From positions 1 to 42,404 of the forward strand of contig NZ_LT985759.1 in NCBI RefSeq assembly GCF_900290285.1: a DNA stretch of 42,404 nt. Direction: 5' to 3'. Each line of letters opens with the position of its first letter. Position 1 is the stretch's first letter. Positions 15,701 to 22,764 of the stretch are shown in pieces. The position numbers and the translations under genes were made by a program. The notes beneath the pieces are model-generated. The model was given only the letters and a program-made list of their open reading frames with translations, searched no databases and was not told the DNA's origin. This DNA comes from Candidatus Centipeda massiliensis. GTDB lineage: Bacteria; Bacillota; Negativicutes; Selenomonadales; Selenomonadaceae.

Positions 15701-18214
15701 GTCCAGCGTGTAGTTGCCCGCGCCCGTGCCCATGAGCGTCAGCCCGTTAAACGTGACGGTTTTGTCTGCGGCGGCATTCTTGTCGCTGTATGTGCCTGTG
15801 GAGGGAGCGAGTTCGATGCCCGTGCCCTCCGTGCCGACAAAGCCATCGAGGGTATAGTGCGTCCCCTTCGCGAGCGACTGCGTCACGTTTGCATTGCCGT
15901 CATAGGTCTTGTCAAAGCGTGCGCTGCTCGTGAGTGTGAGATCCAGCTCTTTCGGATAGATTGTCCCCACACCCCGTGCCTCCTTGACGGTATAGTTGCC
16001 CGCGCCCGTGCCCGTGAGCGCGAGATTTTGGAACGTCACTTCCTTATCCTTGCCTGCGTTCTTGTCCGCATACTTGCCCGTGACGCCACCCGCCAGTTCG
16101 ATATTATCTTCGTCCTCGCTGCCGACAAAGCCCGTGAGACGATAGTGCCGCCACTTCGTGAGCCACTGCGTGACGGTATCGCTCCCGTCGTAGGTCTTGT
16201 CAAAGCGCGTGCCGCTCTTAAAGTCGAGCGTCAGCTCCTTCGGCTTGACCGTGTATGCGCCGCCGATGATGTCATACTGCTCGCTGTAGGCATGATATGT
16301 GCCGACGTTTTTCTCTGCATCGAGGGAAATATGGTCGCCGCCCGCAATCGTCGGAGCCGTGCCGTCGTAGACCTGCTCGCGGTTTGCAAGATGCTTCGTC
16401 CGGAGGAATGCCTTGAGGAGCGGCATGGTCTTGCCGTCGTAGATGCGCCACGGCGTCCTCTTGCCGCCCTCGGTGGCAACGTCACTGCCCCATCCCGCGT
16501 ATGTCGCCGCCTTCTTCATATCGTCCGGACTGCGCTCTTTGACATCGGTCACTGTAGGATTTCCCATCTCTTTGCCGACGCCCTTCCGGATCAGAGCGCC
16601 GTTCCCATCCGTTACACTGCCCTCCTTCCATACGGCATGGCTGAGCGTGTCACCGTTCAAAAGTCCCACAACGCCGCCGACTTGCGAATCCGTCTGTCCC
16701 GCTCTTTGCTCCACGGTTCCCGTCTGCAGGGCGTTCTGAACGCTGCTTCCCCCCTCTACCGATCCCGCAATGCCGCCGAGTATCTCATTTCCTATGACCT
16801 TGCCCGCATTCCGGACGTTCTGAACGGTGACGCCGGAATGCGCATATCCCACAATGCCGCCGACAGCCTTGTGCCCTTCGACCGTGCCCTCATGGTAGGC
16901 GTTCTCAATCCTACTTCCTCCTTGTTCTAGCGTTCCCACAATGCCGCCGACCACAGTACCGCTTCCATAGACCCTACCGCTGAAGGAGACGTTCCGTATG
17001 ATAGAGCGATAGTTTGCAGCTCCCACAATGCCGCCGACGCTTGCCGCTCCTGACACGGAGGCATCCTTCAGGGAGACATTCTCGATGACTGCACCATGAT
17101 TGATGTATGCGAACATCCCGCGAGAATACTCCCCAGGAGTATCGCTCGGTGCCGGTGGCTTAATGGTAAGCCCCGTGATCGTGTGCCCTACACCGTCAAA
17201 TCGTCCCGTAAAGGCCCCCATGCTATTATCAGAACTGCCAATCGGCTGAAAGCCCCGATCCCAGTCCTTTGTCTCACTTGCATTGATGTCATTCGCGAGC
17301 ATATATCTGCCGATAATCTTCTTATCCGACCCGGTAACCGCTGCATTCACCCGATTCGCGTCCATGTGCTGCAGCTCGTAGACATCATGCACGCGCATAT
17401 AGTCATAGTCCGTATGCGCCGTGCCGCTGAGGTTCTGGACGACCCAGTGGCGCGATGTTGCAGATGCGGCATGATGCGCGGCATTCGTGCTTGCATAGTC
17501 GGAGACCTGCTGCGAGCCTGATGTAAAGTTCCTCGCTACTTTATTGCCGACATCGTAGCCGATATGCGGCGTTTCTTCGCTGCGGATGGTGACGTTCGCC
17601 CCCGTGAGTGCCGTGCCGTTTGTGTCCGTGACCGCATCCGTGTTGAGGACTTTGACGTTCTTGCCCTCGATGTAGAGTTTGCTCGCCTTTACCGTGCCGA
17701 GGTTCAGCACGTCGCCCGTCTGCGAGGTCGCGGAGAGCGGGCTTGTGCCGTTTGTCTTGAATGTGCTCGTCGCTGTGGCAATATCATCGGGCTTCGCCGT
17801 CGAGAGGTAGAGTGCGCCCGTATTGACCTGCGAGCCCTCGGCGAAGAGAATGCCGTGCGGATTGACGAGGTAGACGTTCCTGCCGCCCTCGATCGTGCCG
17901 TAGATATTCGACGCGCCCTCGCCCGTGACGAGGTTCAGATAGTCGCGCGTCTGGCTGCCGCCGTCAAAGCGTACCTTCTCGCCCGAGTCGATGGAGAAGT
18001 CCTCCCATCGGAGCACGTTGTGCTCGGTCTTGCCCGTGATGTCCATAGTTGTGCCGCTCGTGGAGATATTCGCCTCCCCCGCATTCGTTGCGGCGTTCGC
18101 GCCCTCAATGGGCAGCGCGTACGCGGTCTGCGCGGCAAAGGGCGCGGCGACGATGCCTGCAAAGAGCGCACAGAGGAGTTTGCGGCGCAGCTGCTTCTTC
18201 GATGATGTTTTCAT
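12770..18214 (-). CDS. TpsA filamentous-haemagglutinin-type adhesin with GLUG, YDG and MBG repeats
   Basis: A large secreted adhesin of 1814 residues. A signal peptide ends about residue 33 (TAYA). The TPS secretion domain follows (about 34-260), with NLVTGEGASNIYGTIEGG and VYLVNPHGILFAEGSQV, the NPHG hallmark. Residues ~370-535 hold GLUG-type repeats (VGGIVG recurring), 660-1667 hold eleven YDG repeats of 89-97 residues, 1668-1757 resemble an MBG domain, and the last 57 residues form a distinct tail. There is no toxin-like C-terminus. Start ATG at 18214 has AGAAAGG upstream, and a MITE ends only 20 bp before it. Ancestrally it seems to have overlapped the channel gene. TpsB is next downstream. 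Confidence 0.9.
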   Translation of the reverse strand: MKTSSKKQLRRKLLCALFAGIVAAPFAAQTAYALPIEGANAATNAGEANISTSGTTMDITGKTEHNVLRWEDFSIDSGEKVRFDGGSQTRDYLNLVTGEGASNIYGTIEGGRNVYLVNPHGILFAEGSQVNTGALYLSTAKPDDIATATSTFKTNGTSPLSATSQTGDVLNLGTVKASKLYIEGKNVKVLNTDAVTDTNGTALTGANVTIRSEETPHIGYDVGNKVARNFTSGSQQVSDYASTNAAHHAASATSRHWVVQNLSGTAHTDYDYMRVHDVYELQHMDANRVNAAVTGSDKKIIGRYMLANDINASETKDWDRGFQPIGSSDNSMGAFTGRFDGVGHTITGLTIKPPAPSDTPGEYSRGMFAYINHGAVIENVSLKDASVSGAASVGGIVGAANYRSIIRNVSFSGRVYGSGTVVGGIVGTLEQGGSRIENAYHEGTVEGHKAVGGIVGYAHSGVTVQNVRNAGKVIGNEILGGIAGSVEGGSSVQNALQTGTVEQRAGQTDSQVGGVVGLLNGDTLSHAVWKEGSVTDGNGALIRKGVGKEMGNPTVTDVKERSPDDMKKAATYAGWGSDVATEGGKRTPWRIYDGKTMPLLKAFLRTKHLANREQVYDGTAPTIAGGDHISLDAEKNVGTYHAYSEQYDIIGGAYTVKPKELTLDFKSGTRFDKTYDGSDTVTQWLTKWRHYRLTGFVGSEDEDNIELAGGVTGKYADKNAGKDKEVTFQNLALTGTGAGNYTVKEARGVGTIYPKELDLTLTSSARFDKTYDGNANVTQSLAKGTHYTLDGFVGTEGTGIELAPSTGTYSDKNAAADKTVTFNGLTLMGTGAGNYTLDKTALRGTGTIARRALTLGAVTAQSKTYDGTTDADTSKFGAVLNNVVAGEENSVKATATGAAYNSKDVAAASTIDYTGVALAGAEAGNYTLAATTAQGAGTITKRALTVGTVAAQSKTYDGTTAADTSKFQATLGNVVAGEEDSVTATAAGATYNSKDVRAANTVGYTGVQLTGAGAGNYTLAATTAQGAGTIAKRTLTVGAVTAQTKTYDGTTAADASQFRATLNNVVAGEENLVSATAAGASYNDKNVVGANRIDYTGIALTGTGAANYAVADTAQGAGTITKRALTLGTVAQQSKTYDGTTAADASKFRAALNNTIAGDNVTAAATGASYNDKNVAAANRIDYTGVALAGADAGNYSLAATTAQGTGTIAKRTLTVGAVTAQTKTYDGTTAADAAAFRATLGNVVAGEENLVAATAAGAAYNDKNVARANAVGYTGVALQGTGAANYAIATTAEGAGTITQRALTLGTVAAQTKTYDGTTAADASKFRAALNNAVAGDNVTAAAAGATYNDKNVAAANRIDYTGVALAGADAGNYTLAATTAQGSGSITQRALTVDTVAAQSKTYDGNTSADTSKFHATLGNFVAGEEGSVTATAAGAAYNDMNVAGANKVSYTGVALQGTGAGNYTIANTTEGQGSITPKQLNLALTGGARFDKTYDGNANVTQSLTKGTNYTLTGFIGTEGDHLALASATGAYTAGKDAGTDKEVTFKNLTLMGTGAGNYTLDTNALTGIGTIARRTLTVDTVAAQTKTYDGTRAADASKFHVTLGNTIAGDNVTATATGATYNDKNVARANRIDYTGVALRGADAGNYSIADTTAQGAGSITHRDLTLTADAASVTQGEALPSFTGRADGFADGEDASVFGADGIAFGTAAANTDTPGSYDITGRIGSVTGGVLGNYRIMQAAGNATAFTVHAALPSGILAALVQDSAPRFDLGFGNTVYLYGTPRLIRALTLGFYRFDAERDLEIQGLHL
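13214..16237 (-). repeat. Tandem array of 11 YDG-encoding repeats inside tpsA
   Basis: About 3.0 kb made of eleven in-frame units of 267-291 bp, each encoding a block of the form KTYDG...YNDKNV...YTGVAL.G..AGNY. Units 1, 2 and 10 (RFDKTYDG type) differ from the rest. Units 5-6 and 7-8 form a repeated two-unit pair: 5 and 7 start TLTVGAVTAQTKTYDG and contain VVAGEENLV, while 6 and 8 start ALTLGTVA and contain AGDNVTA. Recombination within the array is likely to change adhesin length. Confidence 0.85.
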
Positions 18215-18234
18215 TTTGCTTCGACCTTTCTTAC

Positions 18235-18396
18235 GGAAGCACTGATAAATTCAGCACCATCATCTTGACGCATCTTTTTTGCCCGCACTGTGTCGGCAAA
18301 TCCTCCACATAGCTTTGGCTATGCGTCCGGTTTGCCTCCTTGTTCGGACGAAAAAATCTACGCCAATCTGACGGACTTCATTTTATCAGCGATTCC
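18235..18396 (-). repeat. MITE copy 4 (between channel gene and tpsA)
   Basis: A complete 162-bp copy with terminal repeats GGAAGCACTGATAAA and TTTATCAGCGATTCC, and TTAC duplicated at 18231-18234 and 18397-18400. Its left end lies 20 bp before the tpsA start codon. Its right end supplies the last codons (RNR) and the stop of the channel gene. Confidence 0.92.
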
Positions 18397-19195
18397 TTAC
18401 TTCTAACAACGCTTCGATTTGTGCGAGGTGCTGACGGATTTCCGCTTCGATTTCATCGGCTGCTCGCACCTCGGGCGGTGCGTTCTCCGCCGCCTCCGCC
18501 GCCTGTCTCTCCTTGACCGCTGCGGAGATGGTGCCGACCGCCTCGACTACGATGCCGACCATGACGTTCAGCAGGGTAATGGCGGTAAGAAGAATGAACA
18601 CCAAAAAGTATACCCATGCATAAGAATACGTTGCCATGATTGGCCGCGCCACGGCGGTCGCCCACGACTCAAAGGTCATGACCTGGAACAGGGTAAACAT
18701 GGAGCCGCCAATGTCCCCGAACAGCTCGGGGAACGTATCTCCATACATGGTACTGCCGAAAACCCCAAAGATATAGAAGATGATAAAGAGCAGGAGCAGT
18801 GCCCACGACATACTGGGAATCGCCTTGAGCATGGACGATACGAGGATCTGCAGCTCCGGGAACTCCGCGAGTGCCTTGAGCAGTCGGAAGATACGGAAGG
18901 CTCGGATGACCGATACACTGGAGGAGATGAAGATGATGGAGCTGAGGACGATGACGAAGTCGAAGATGTTCCAGCCCTCTGACCAAAAACTTCGCCGATA
19001 AACGAGCAGTTTTGCGATCAACTCGACGGTGAAAATCACCAAACAGGCTTTGTCGATCATCTCCAACAATGAAATCTCTTCGACGGACAGCGTCCGATCC
19101 GTCAATATGCCCAACACCGCTGCATTGAGGATGATGACAAAGGTGATGATCCTCTGCGTATGCTTCCAATGAAGAGCTTTTTCCAGTACACCCAT
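18386..19195 (-). CDS. Voltage-gated sodium channel (NaChBac/BacNav-like)
   Basis: A six-transmembrane ion channel subunit of 269 residues that would assemble as a tetramer in the inner membrane. The S4 segment has regularly spaced arginines (VIRAFRIFRLLKAL) and the selectivity filter FQVMTFESWATAV closely matches the bacterial sodium-channel pattern FxxxTxESW. A C-terminal acidic helix (ERQAAEAAENA to the end) resembles the family's coiled-coil tail. MGVLEKAL at 19195 is chosen because GGAG lies six bases upstream; the ATG four codons earlier sits directly on a ribosome site. The last three residues and stop come from the MITE. The original end, reconstructed without it, reads VRKVEAK with a TGA overlapping the tpsA ATG. 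Confidence 0.87.
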   Translation of the reverse strand: MGVLEKALHWKHTQRIITFVIILNAAVLGILTDRTLSVEEISLLEMIDKACLVIFTVELIAKLLVYRRSFWSEGWNIFDFVIVLSSIIFISSSVSVIRAFRIFRLLKALAEFPELQILVSSMLKAIPSMSWALLLLFIIFYIFGVFGSTMYGDTFPELFGDIGGSMFTLFQVMTFESWATAVARPIMATYSYAWVYFLVFILLTAITLLNVMVGIVVEAVGTISAAVKERQAAEAAENAPPEVRAADEIEAEIRQHLAQIEALLEVRNR

Positions 19196-19279
19196 AATAA
19201 ACTCCATTCCTCCTCTTTACTGATACGAAAGGACTATACATCCTATCAATATTTTCTCACATCTGAGAAAAAAATCAAC

Positions 19280-19336
19280 AAAGTTGGTCATAAACGACGA
19301 AAGTATGTCATGAACGCGAAAGCAGTCAAATTATAC
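19280..19336 (+). promoter_or_regulatory. Candidate LytTR-regulator binding repeats
   Basis: Three tandem direct repeats with a 19-20 bp period: AAAGTTGGTCATAAACG (19280-19296), AAAGTATGTCATGAACG (19300-19316) and a degenerate third beginning AAAGCAGTCAAA at 19319. The first two agree at 14 of 17 positions. LytTR regulators such as AgrA and ComE bind direct repeats about two helical turns apart. The array ends just before the -35 of the regulator operon and also lies 85 bp upstream of the divergent channel gene. Confidence 0.65.
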
Positions 19337-19365
19337 TTGCAATTCTTTTCTTATTTCCATAAAAT
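19337..19365 (+). promoter_or_regulatory. Promoter of the LytTR-sensor operon
   Basis: -35 TTGCAA (19337-19342) and -10 TAAAAT (19360-19365) are 17 bp apart, about 30 bp before the regulator start codon and immediately after the direct-repeat array. Confidence 0.6.
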
Positions 19366-19393
19366 GTTTTATGGAAAAGGAGGCATCTATACT

Positions 19394-20122
19394 ATGAAGA
19401 TTGCGGTGCTCGATGACAATCCGAGCGATCTGCACACGCTCTGCATAACACTCGACACGATCTGTTCGGAGTATATGCCGCGCCCTATGATTCGCGCGTT
19501 CACGGATGATAAGAAATTCCTTGCACACATGTCCGCCGCGCGTGCCGATATTGCCTTTCTCGACATCTATCTGGGCGAGCGTACGGGCATCCGTACGGCG
19601 CAGATTCTGCGCTCATTCAATACGAACTGCGCGATCATCTTCGTGACGACGAGCCGCGAGCACGCGGTGGAGGCGTTCGATGTGACGGCGGTGCACTACC
19701 TCATCAAGCCCGTGACGGAGGAAGGGGTGCGCGAGGCACTGTCGCGCACGCCGTTCTTCAAAAAGGATTGTCCTACCATCACGCTCACGATTGACTACAC
19801 AGAGCAGCGCATCCCCATCGAAACCATTCGCTATGTCGATGCGGACGGGCGTCGCTGCTCGTTTCATCTGACGGACGGCACGACACGCTCCTCCTATATG
19901 ACGCTCGCCCGCGCACGGGAGCTGCTCGATGCCATGCCGATGTTCCTCGCCTGCCACCGCAGTCTGCTGGTCAATATGGACTATATACAGCAGCTGACTT
20001 CGGACGGCATTTGGCTCTCGGACGGTACACGCCTGCCGATTGCGACACGCCGCAGCAGTGAGGTCGAGCGCAGTTACCACGCCTATATGCTGCAGAAGAT
20101 GCGTGCAGGATTTTCGTCATAG
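19394..20122 (+). CDS. LytTR-family response regulator (AgrA/ComE type)
   Basis: A 242-residue two-domain regulator. The receiver domain has acidic residues D8 and D9, phospho-acceptor D57 in IAFLDIYLGE, and the conserved Lys in HYLIKPV. The LytTR DNA-binding domain spans roughly residues 130-240, with IRYVDADGRRCSFHLTDG and FLACHRSLLVNMDYI. The start MKIAVLDD at 19394 has AAAAGGAGG about ten bases upstream; longer in-frame readings lack a ribosome site. It is followed after ten bases by the first sensor gene. It probably regulates its own operon, and perhaps the divergent channel-adhesin operon, through the repeats at 19280-19336. Confidence 0.9.
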   Translation: MKIAVLDDNPSDLHTLCITLDTICSEYMPRPMIRAFTDDKKFLAHMSAARADIAFLDIYLGERTGIRTAQILRSFNTNCAIIFVTTSREHAVEAFDVTAVHYLIKPVTEEGVREALSRTPFFKKDCPTITLTIDYTEQRIPIETIRYVDADGRRCSFHLTDGTTRSSYMTLARARELLDAMPMFLACHRSLLVNMDYIQQLTSDGIWLSDGTRLPIATRRSSEVERSYHAYMLQKMRAGFSS

Positions 20123-20132
20123 GAGAAGATTC

Positions 20133-21524
20133 ATGCACCCATTCCATGCGATCGAACTCATGCCGTATCCGCTTGCCGTTCCACTGGTAACGCTGCTGTA
20201 TACGGCGGTTCACATTCTGCCCGTCAATCTGGTTCGTCTCTATATCTTTCGCCGCTATCTGCGTTTTGCTCCGCTGCCGATCATTGCGGGGCTGCTCCTG
20301 CTCACGGGGATCGAGGCGGTCACGGTGTTTTCGCGGCGCATCGCCTTTCCGTTTCTCTTTTTTATCTTCTTCTATCTGCTCGCGATGACGCGCGTGCCGA
20401 TTGGCAAGCAGATCTGCATCCTCATCCCTCCGGGGCTGGTCTGGTTCGCCATGCAGACGGTGATCTATGCCGTGGAGGATGCCTACCCGCTCTTTGATGT
20501 GCCGTTCCTGCTCTCGGGGCTTTGCACGATTGTCTGCCTCCCCGTCGCTGTGCCGCTTTTTCTGTACTATGGACGCACGTTCGCCGCTCCGCTGCTTGCG
20601 GATGATTCCTTTGATGCGGTATGGACGCCGCTCGCGTGGCTGGGTGTGCTGATTCTCGTGCTCACGATCCTGCTCTCGCCGTTCAATGATCTGCGGACAC
20701 ATACGGCACTCTTTGTGCGTCTGAGCGGGGCGGTCGGCGGTTTCTGCTGCATCGGTCTGGCTCTCTATGCCATGAATGCGCGGCTGCGGCAGCGCGTGCT
20801 GCGCGAACGGGTGGCACGCGAGGCGGAGATGGCGGCAATCACGCGTCAAAACGCAGCGCGGATGGAGGAAAATGACCGCACGACACGCGCTTTTCGCATG
20901 CAGTTCACGGAGATGGTCGCTGCGGCGCAGGAGATGCTTGCACGCGGGGACACGGCGGGCATCGAGCGGCTGATGGGCGACGCTGCATCTCTGATCCAAA
21001 CGCGCTGCGCGCCCGTCTGTGCAAATGAGACGGTAAATATTCTCGTCGGCTATTGGCAGCCGGTCTTTGAACGGCTCGGCGCACAGACGGCATACCGCAT
21101 TGAGGTGGGTGCGGAGAATCCGATTGACCCGCTCGATCTGACGGCAATCCTTGGCAATCTGCTCTGCAATGCCGCCGAGGCAATGGAACGCCTCGCGCCC
21201 GATGCCCCGCGCATCCTGCAGCTTGCACTCATCCATCAGGGGGACACGCTCTTTCTGACGATGGACAACAGCTATGACGGAGAGCTGCATTACGATGCCG
21301 AGGAGCAGCTGCTCTCGTCCAAGCGCGGCTATACTGAACGCGGCATCGGTATGGAGAGCATACGCGCGAGTCTGGCGCACTATGGCGGAACAATGGAGAT
21401 TGCGGCGGAGGGCGCGCTCTTTGCTGTCTCGATTGTGCTGCAAGCGACAGTGATGCGTGCGGCAAACGGCACGCGGACGGATGCCTGTGAGGAAGGCGGC
21501 TGCGAGGAGGACGACGGAGCATGA
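20133..21524 (+). CDS. GHKL sensor protein with intact ATPase domain but no phospho-acceptor His
   Basis: 463 residues. About seven hydrophobic segments fill the first 220 residues, then a coiled linker, then a GHKL ATPase domain with the N box LGNLLCNAAEA (N342, N346) and G box RGIGMESIRASLAHYGG (G404). In this family the dimerisation helix reads RxxRHDxxHH. Here the equivalent stretch is RTTRAFRMQFTEMV, with M256-Q257 replacing His-Asp, and there is no histidine anywhere in the ~110-residue linker. It could therefore bind ATP but not autophosphorylate in the usual way. ATG at 20133 has AGGAG eight bases before it. The last codons overlap the start of the paralogous gene by four bases (ATGA). 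An acidic, Cys-containing tail (CEEGGCEEDD) follows the kinase domain. Confidence 0.85.
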   Translation: MHPFHAIELMPYPLAVPLVTLLYTAVHILPVNLVRLYIFRRYLRFAPLPIIAGLLLLTGIEAVTVFSRRIAFPFLFFIFFYLLAMTRVPIGKQICILIPPGLVWFAMQTVIYAVEDAYPLFDVPFLLSGLCTIVCLPVAVPLFLYYGRTFAAPLLADDSFDAVWTPLAWLGVLILVLTILLSPFNDLRTHTALFVRLSGAVGGFCCIGLALYAMNARLRQRVLRERVAREAEMAAITRQNAARMEENDRTTRAFRMQFTEMVAAAQEMLARGDTAGIERLMGDAASLIQTRCAPVCANETVNILVGYWQPVFERLGAQTAYRIEVGAENPIDPLDLTAILGNLLCNAAEAMERLAPDAPRILQLALIHQGDTLFLTMDNSYDGELHYDAEEQLLSSKRGYTERGIGMESIRASLAHYGGTMEIAAEGALFAVSIVLQATVMRAANGTRTDACEEGGCEEDDGA

Positions 21525-22387
21525 CCGACACGGAGATTCGGCTGCTGCATACGCTCGTGTGTGCACCGCCCTTTGACCTGCTCGTTTTCTATGTCTTTCG
21601 TGAGCGGCTGCGTTTTGCGCGGGGCTGTATCCTCGTCGGCTATCTGCTCCTGCTCGTACTGACGCAGGGCATTCAGATGACGGCGGGGCTGGATATGTCG
21701 CTGACTGCCCTCCTGTGCCGCCCGCTCGCCGTACTCTATATGATGGCGACGATCCATGACCGCCCGCTGCGCGTGCTCTCGATCGCCCTGCTCGTCTATC
21801 CGCTGCTGATGCTTGCGGGGACGATCGGTGCGGCGGCGGAATATTTCTTCGGCGCAGGACTGCCGCCGGGGCTGTGGAAATGTCTGCTCGTCCCCATGAT
21901 GTTCCTCCTCGTCCTGCCTGCCGCGCTGCATACGATCCGCCACCTGCTCATGCCGATGCTGTTCGTTGATGATCGTAGGCTCCTGCTCTATCTCTGCGGC
22001 TATGAGGTGATTCTCGTCGCGCTCGCCGTCGCCGCAGATCCATCGGGGACGTCGGTGCAGCCGACGATCATCGCTGCGCGGCTGCTGCTCCCGCTCGCCC
22101 TCATCCAATACCTGCGCGTATCGAACCTCCTCGCACGCTATACGGAGGAGGGCAATGCACTCCACACGCGGCAGCTCCATGAGCAGATGATCCGCAGTGC
22201 CGAGGAGGCGCGTTATCAAACGATGCTCGCCCTCTGGCGCAGCTCGCGCCGTATGCGCCACGATCTCAGACACCACATGACGATGATTGCGCAGCTCGCA
22301 CATGAGGGCAGCTGCGCACGCCTTGCTGCATATCTGGACAATCTCGCGGAGCAGTTCTCGAAGCGAAATACAGAGGAACACAGATAA
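21521..22387 (+). CDS. Sensor paralogue with phospho-acceptor helix but no ATPase domain
   Basis: 288 residues, related in its membrane part to the gene upstream (compare VFRERLRF...GYLLLL with IFRRYLRF...GLLLL). About six to seven membrane segments lead into a linker and the phospho-acceptor helix SRRMRHDLRHHMTMIAQLA (H247, H251, H252). Only 36 residues follow; the GHKL N and G boxes are absent. It could supply the histidine that its neighbour lacks. It could equally be a truncated kinase: in the +1 frame after the stop, the short stretch LYSRSSGNGII vaguely resembles the start of a GHKL linker, and a MITE lies 80 bp downstream. Start overlaps the previous stop as ATGA. Confidence 0.78.
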   Translation: MTDTEIRLLHTLVCAPPFDLLVFYVFRERLRFARGCILVGYLLLLVLTQGIQMTAGLDMSLTALLCRPLAVLYMMATIHDRPLRVLSIALLVYPLLMLAGTIGAAAEYFFGAGLPPGLWKCLLVPMMFLLVLPAALHTIRHLLMPMLFVDDRRLLLYLCGYEVILVALAVAADPSGTSVQPTIIAARLLLPLALIQYLRVSNLLARYTEEGNALHTRQLHEQMIRSAEEARYQTMLALWRSSRRMRHDLRHHMTMIAQLAHEGSCARLAAYLDNLAEQFSKRNTEEHR

Positions 22388-22467
22388 AACAAAGAAGCTC
22401 TACTCCCGAAGTAGTGGAAATGGTATCATTATCGAGGGAAGTGAGATTTCATCCACTTGCGTTTTCA

Positions 22468-22628
22468 GGAATCGCTGATAAAATGAAGTCCGTCAGATTG
22501 ACGTAGATTTTTTCGTCCGAACAAGGAGGCAAACCGGACGCATAGCAGGGCTATGTGGAGGATTTGCCGACACAGTGCGGACAAAAAAGATGCGTCAAGA
22601 TGGCGTGGCTGAATTTATCAGTGCTTCC
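22468..22628 (+). repeat. MITE copy 5
   Basis: A complete 161-bp copy. Terminal repeats GGAATCGCTGATAAA and TTTATCAGTGCTTCC, flanked by TCA on both sides (22465-22467, 22629-22631). Internal stems are GGCAAA/TTTGCC (22528-22533, 22563-22568) and CATAGC/GCTATG with a 3-base loop. It follows the second sensor gene by 80 bp. Confidence 0.92.
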
Positions 22629-22661
22629 TCAATCAACCTTCGCGGTATCCATGCGCATAAG

Positions 22662-22751
22662 CTTCTGGCACCCCTACCGTCACGCCGTCGCGTGCCACCT
22701 CCCCCGCAGCGGCGGGGGGGGAGGCTGATCTACCGTTTTATCAGTGTTTCC
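22662..22751. repeat. GC-rich palindromic repeat and lone MITE end
   Basis: From 22662 to about 22728 there is a C-rich then G-rich palindrome (CCTCCCCCGC...GGGGGGGGAGG) of the same sort as the one at 26411-26560. At 22736-22751, TTTTATCAGTGTTTCC is a solitary copy of a MITE terminal repeat with no partner in place. Together with MITE copy 5 they fill most of the 377-base gap between the sensor gene and the transporter gene; no gene is seen there. Confidence 0.6.
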
Positions 22752-22764
22752 TTGAGGAATATGT

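Noticed and set aside
13214-16237. Regular repeats considered as a CRISPR array
   Set aside because: The units are about 270 bp, in frame and protein-coding, with no short repeats and unique spacers. There are no cas genes in the window.
12950-16930. A 1326-codon open frame on the plus strand opposite tpsA
   Set aside because: It is a shadow of the repeated GC-rich tpsA codons. The antisense protein is an Arg/Cys-rich repeat with no start context or family resemblance.
18235-18396. MITE copy 4 as the tpsA promoter
   Set aside because: No convincing -35/-10 pair reading towards tpsA could be seen in the element, so a promoter role is not claimed.
22388-22467. Possible signal-peptide gene for the LytTR system after the second sensor
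   Set aside because: No short frame with a start, ribosome site and leader-like sequence was found. The frame that runs through ends in the MITE and overlaps the sensor gene.
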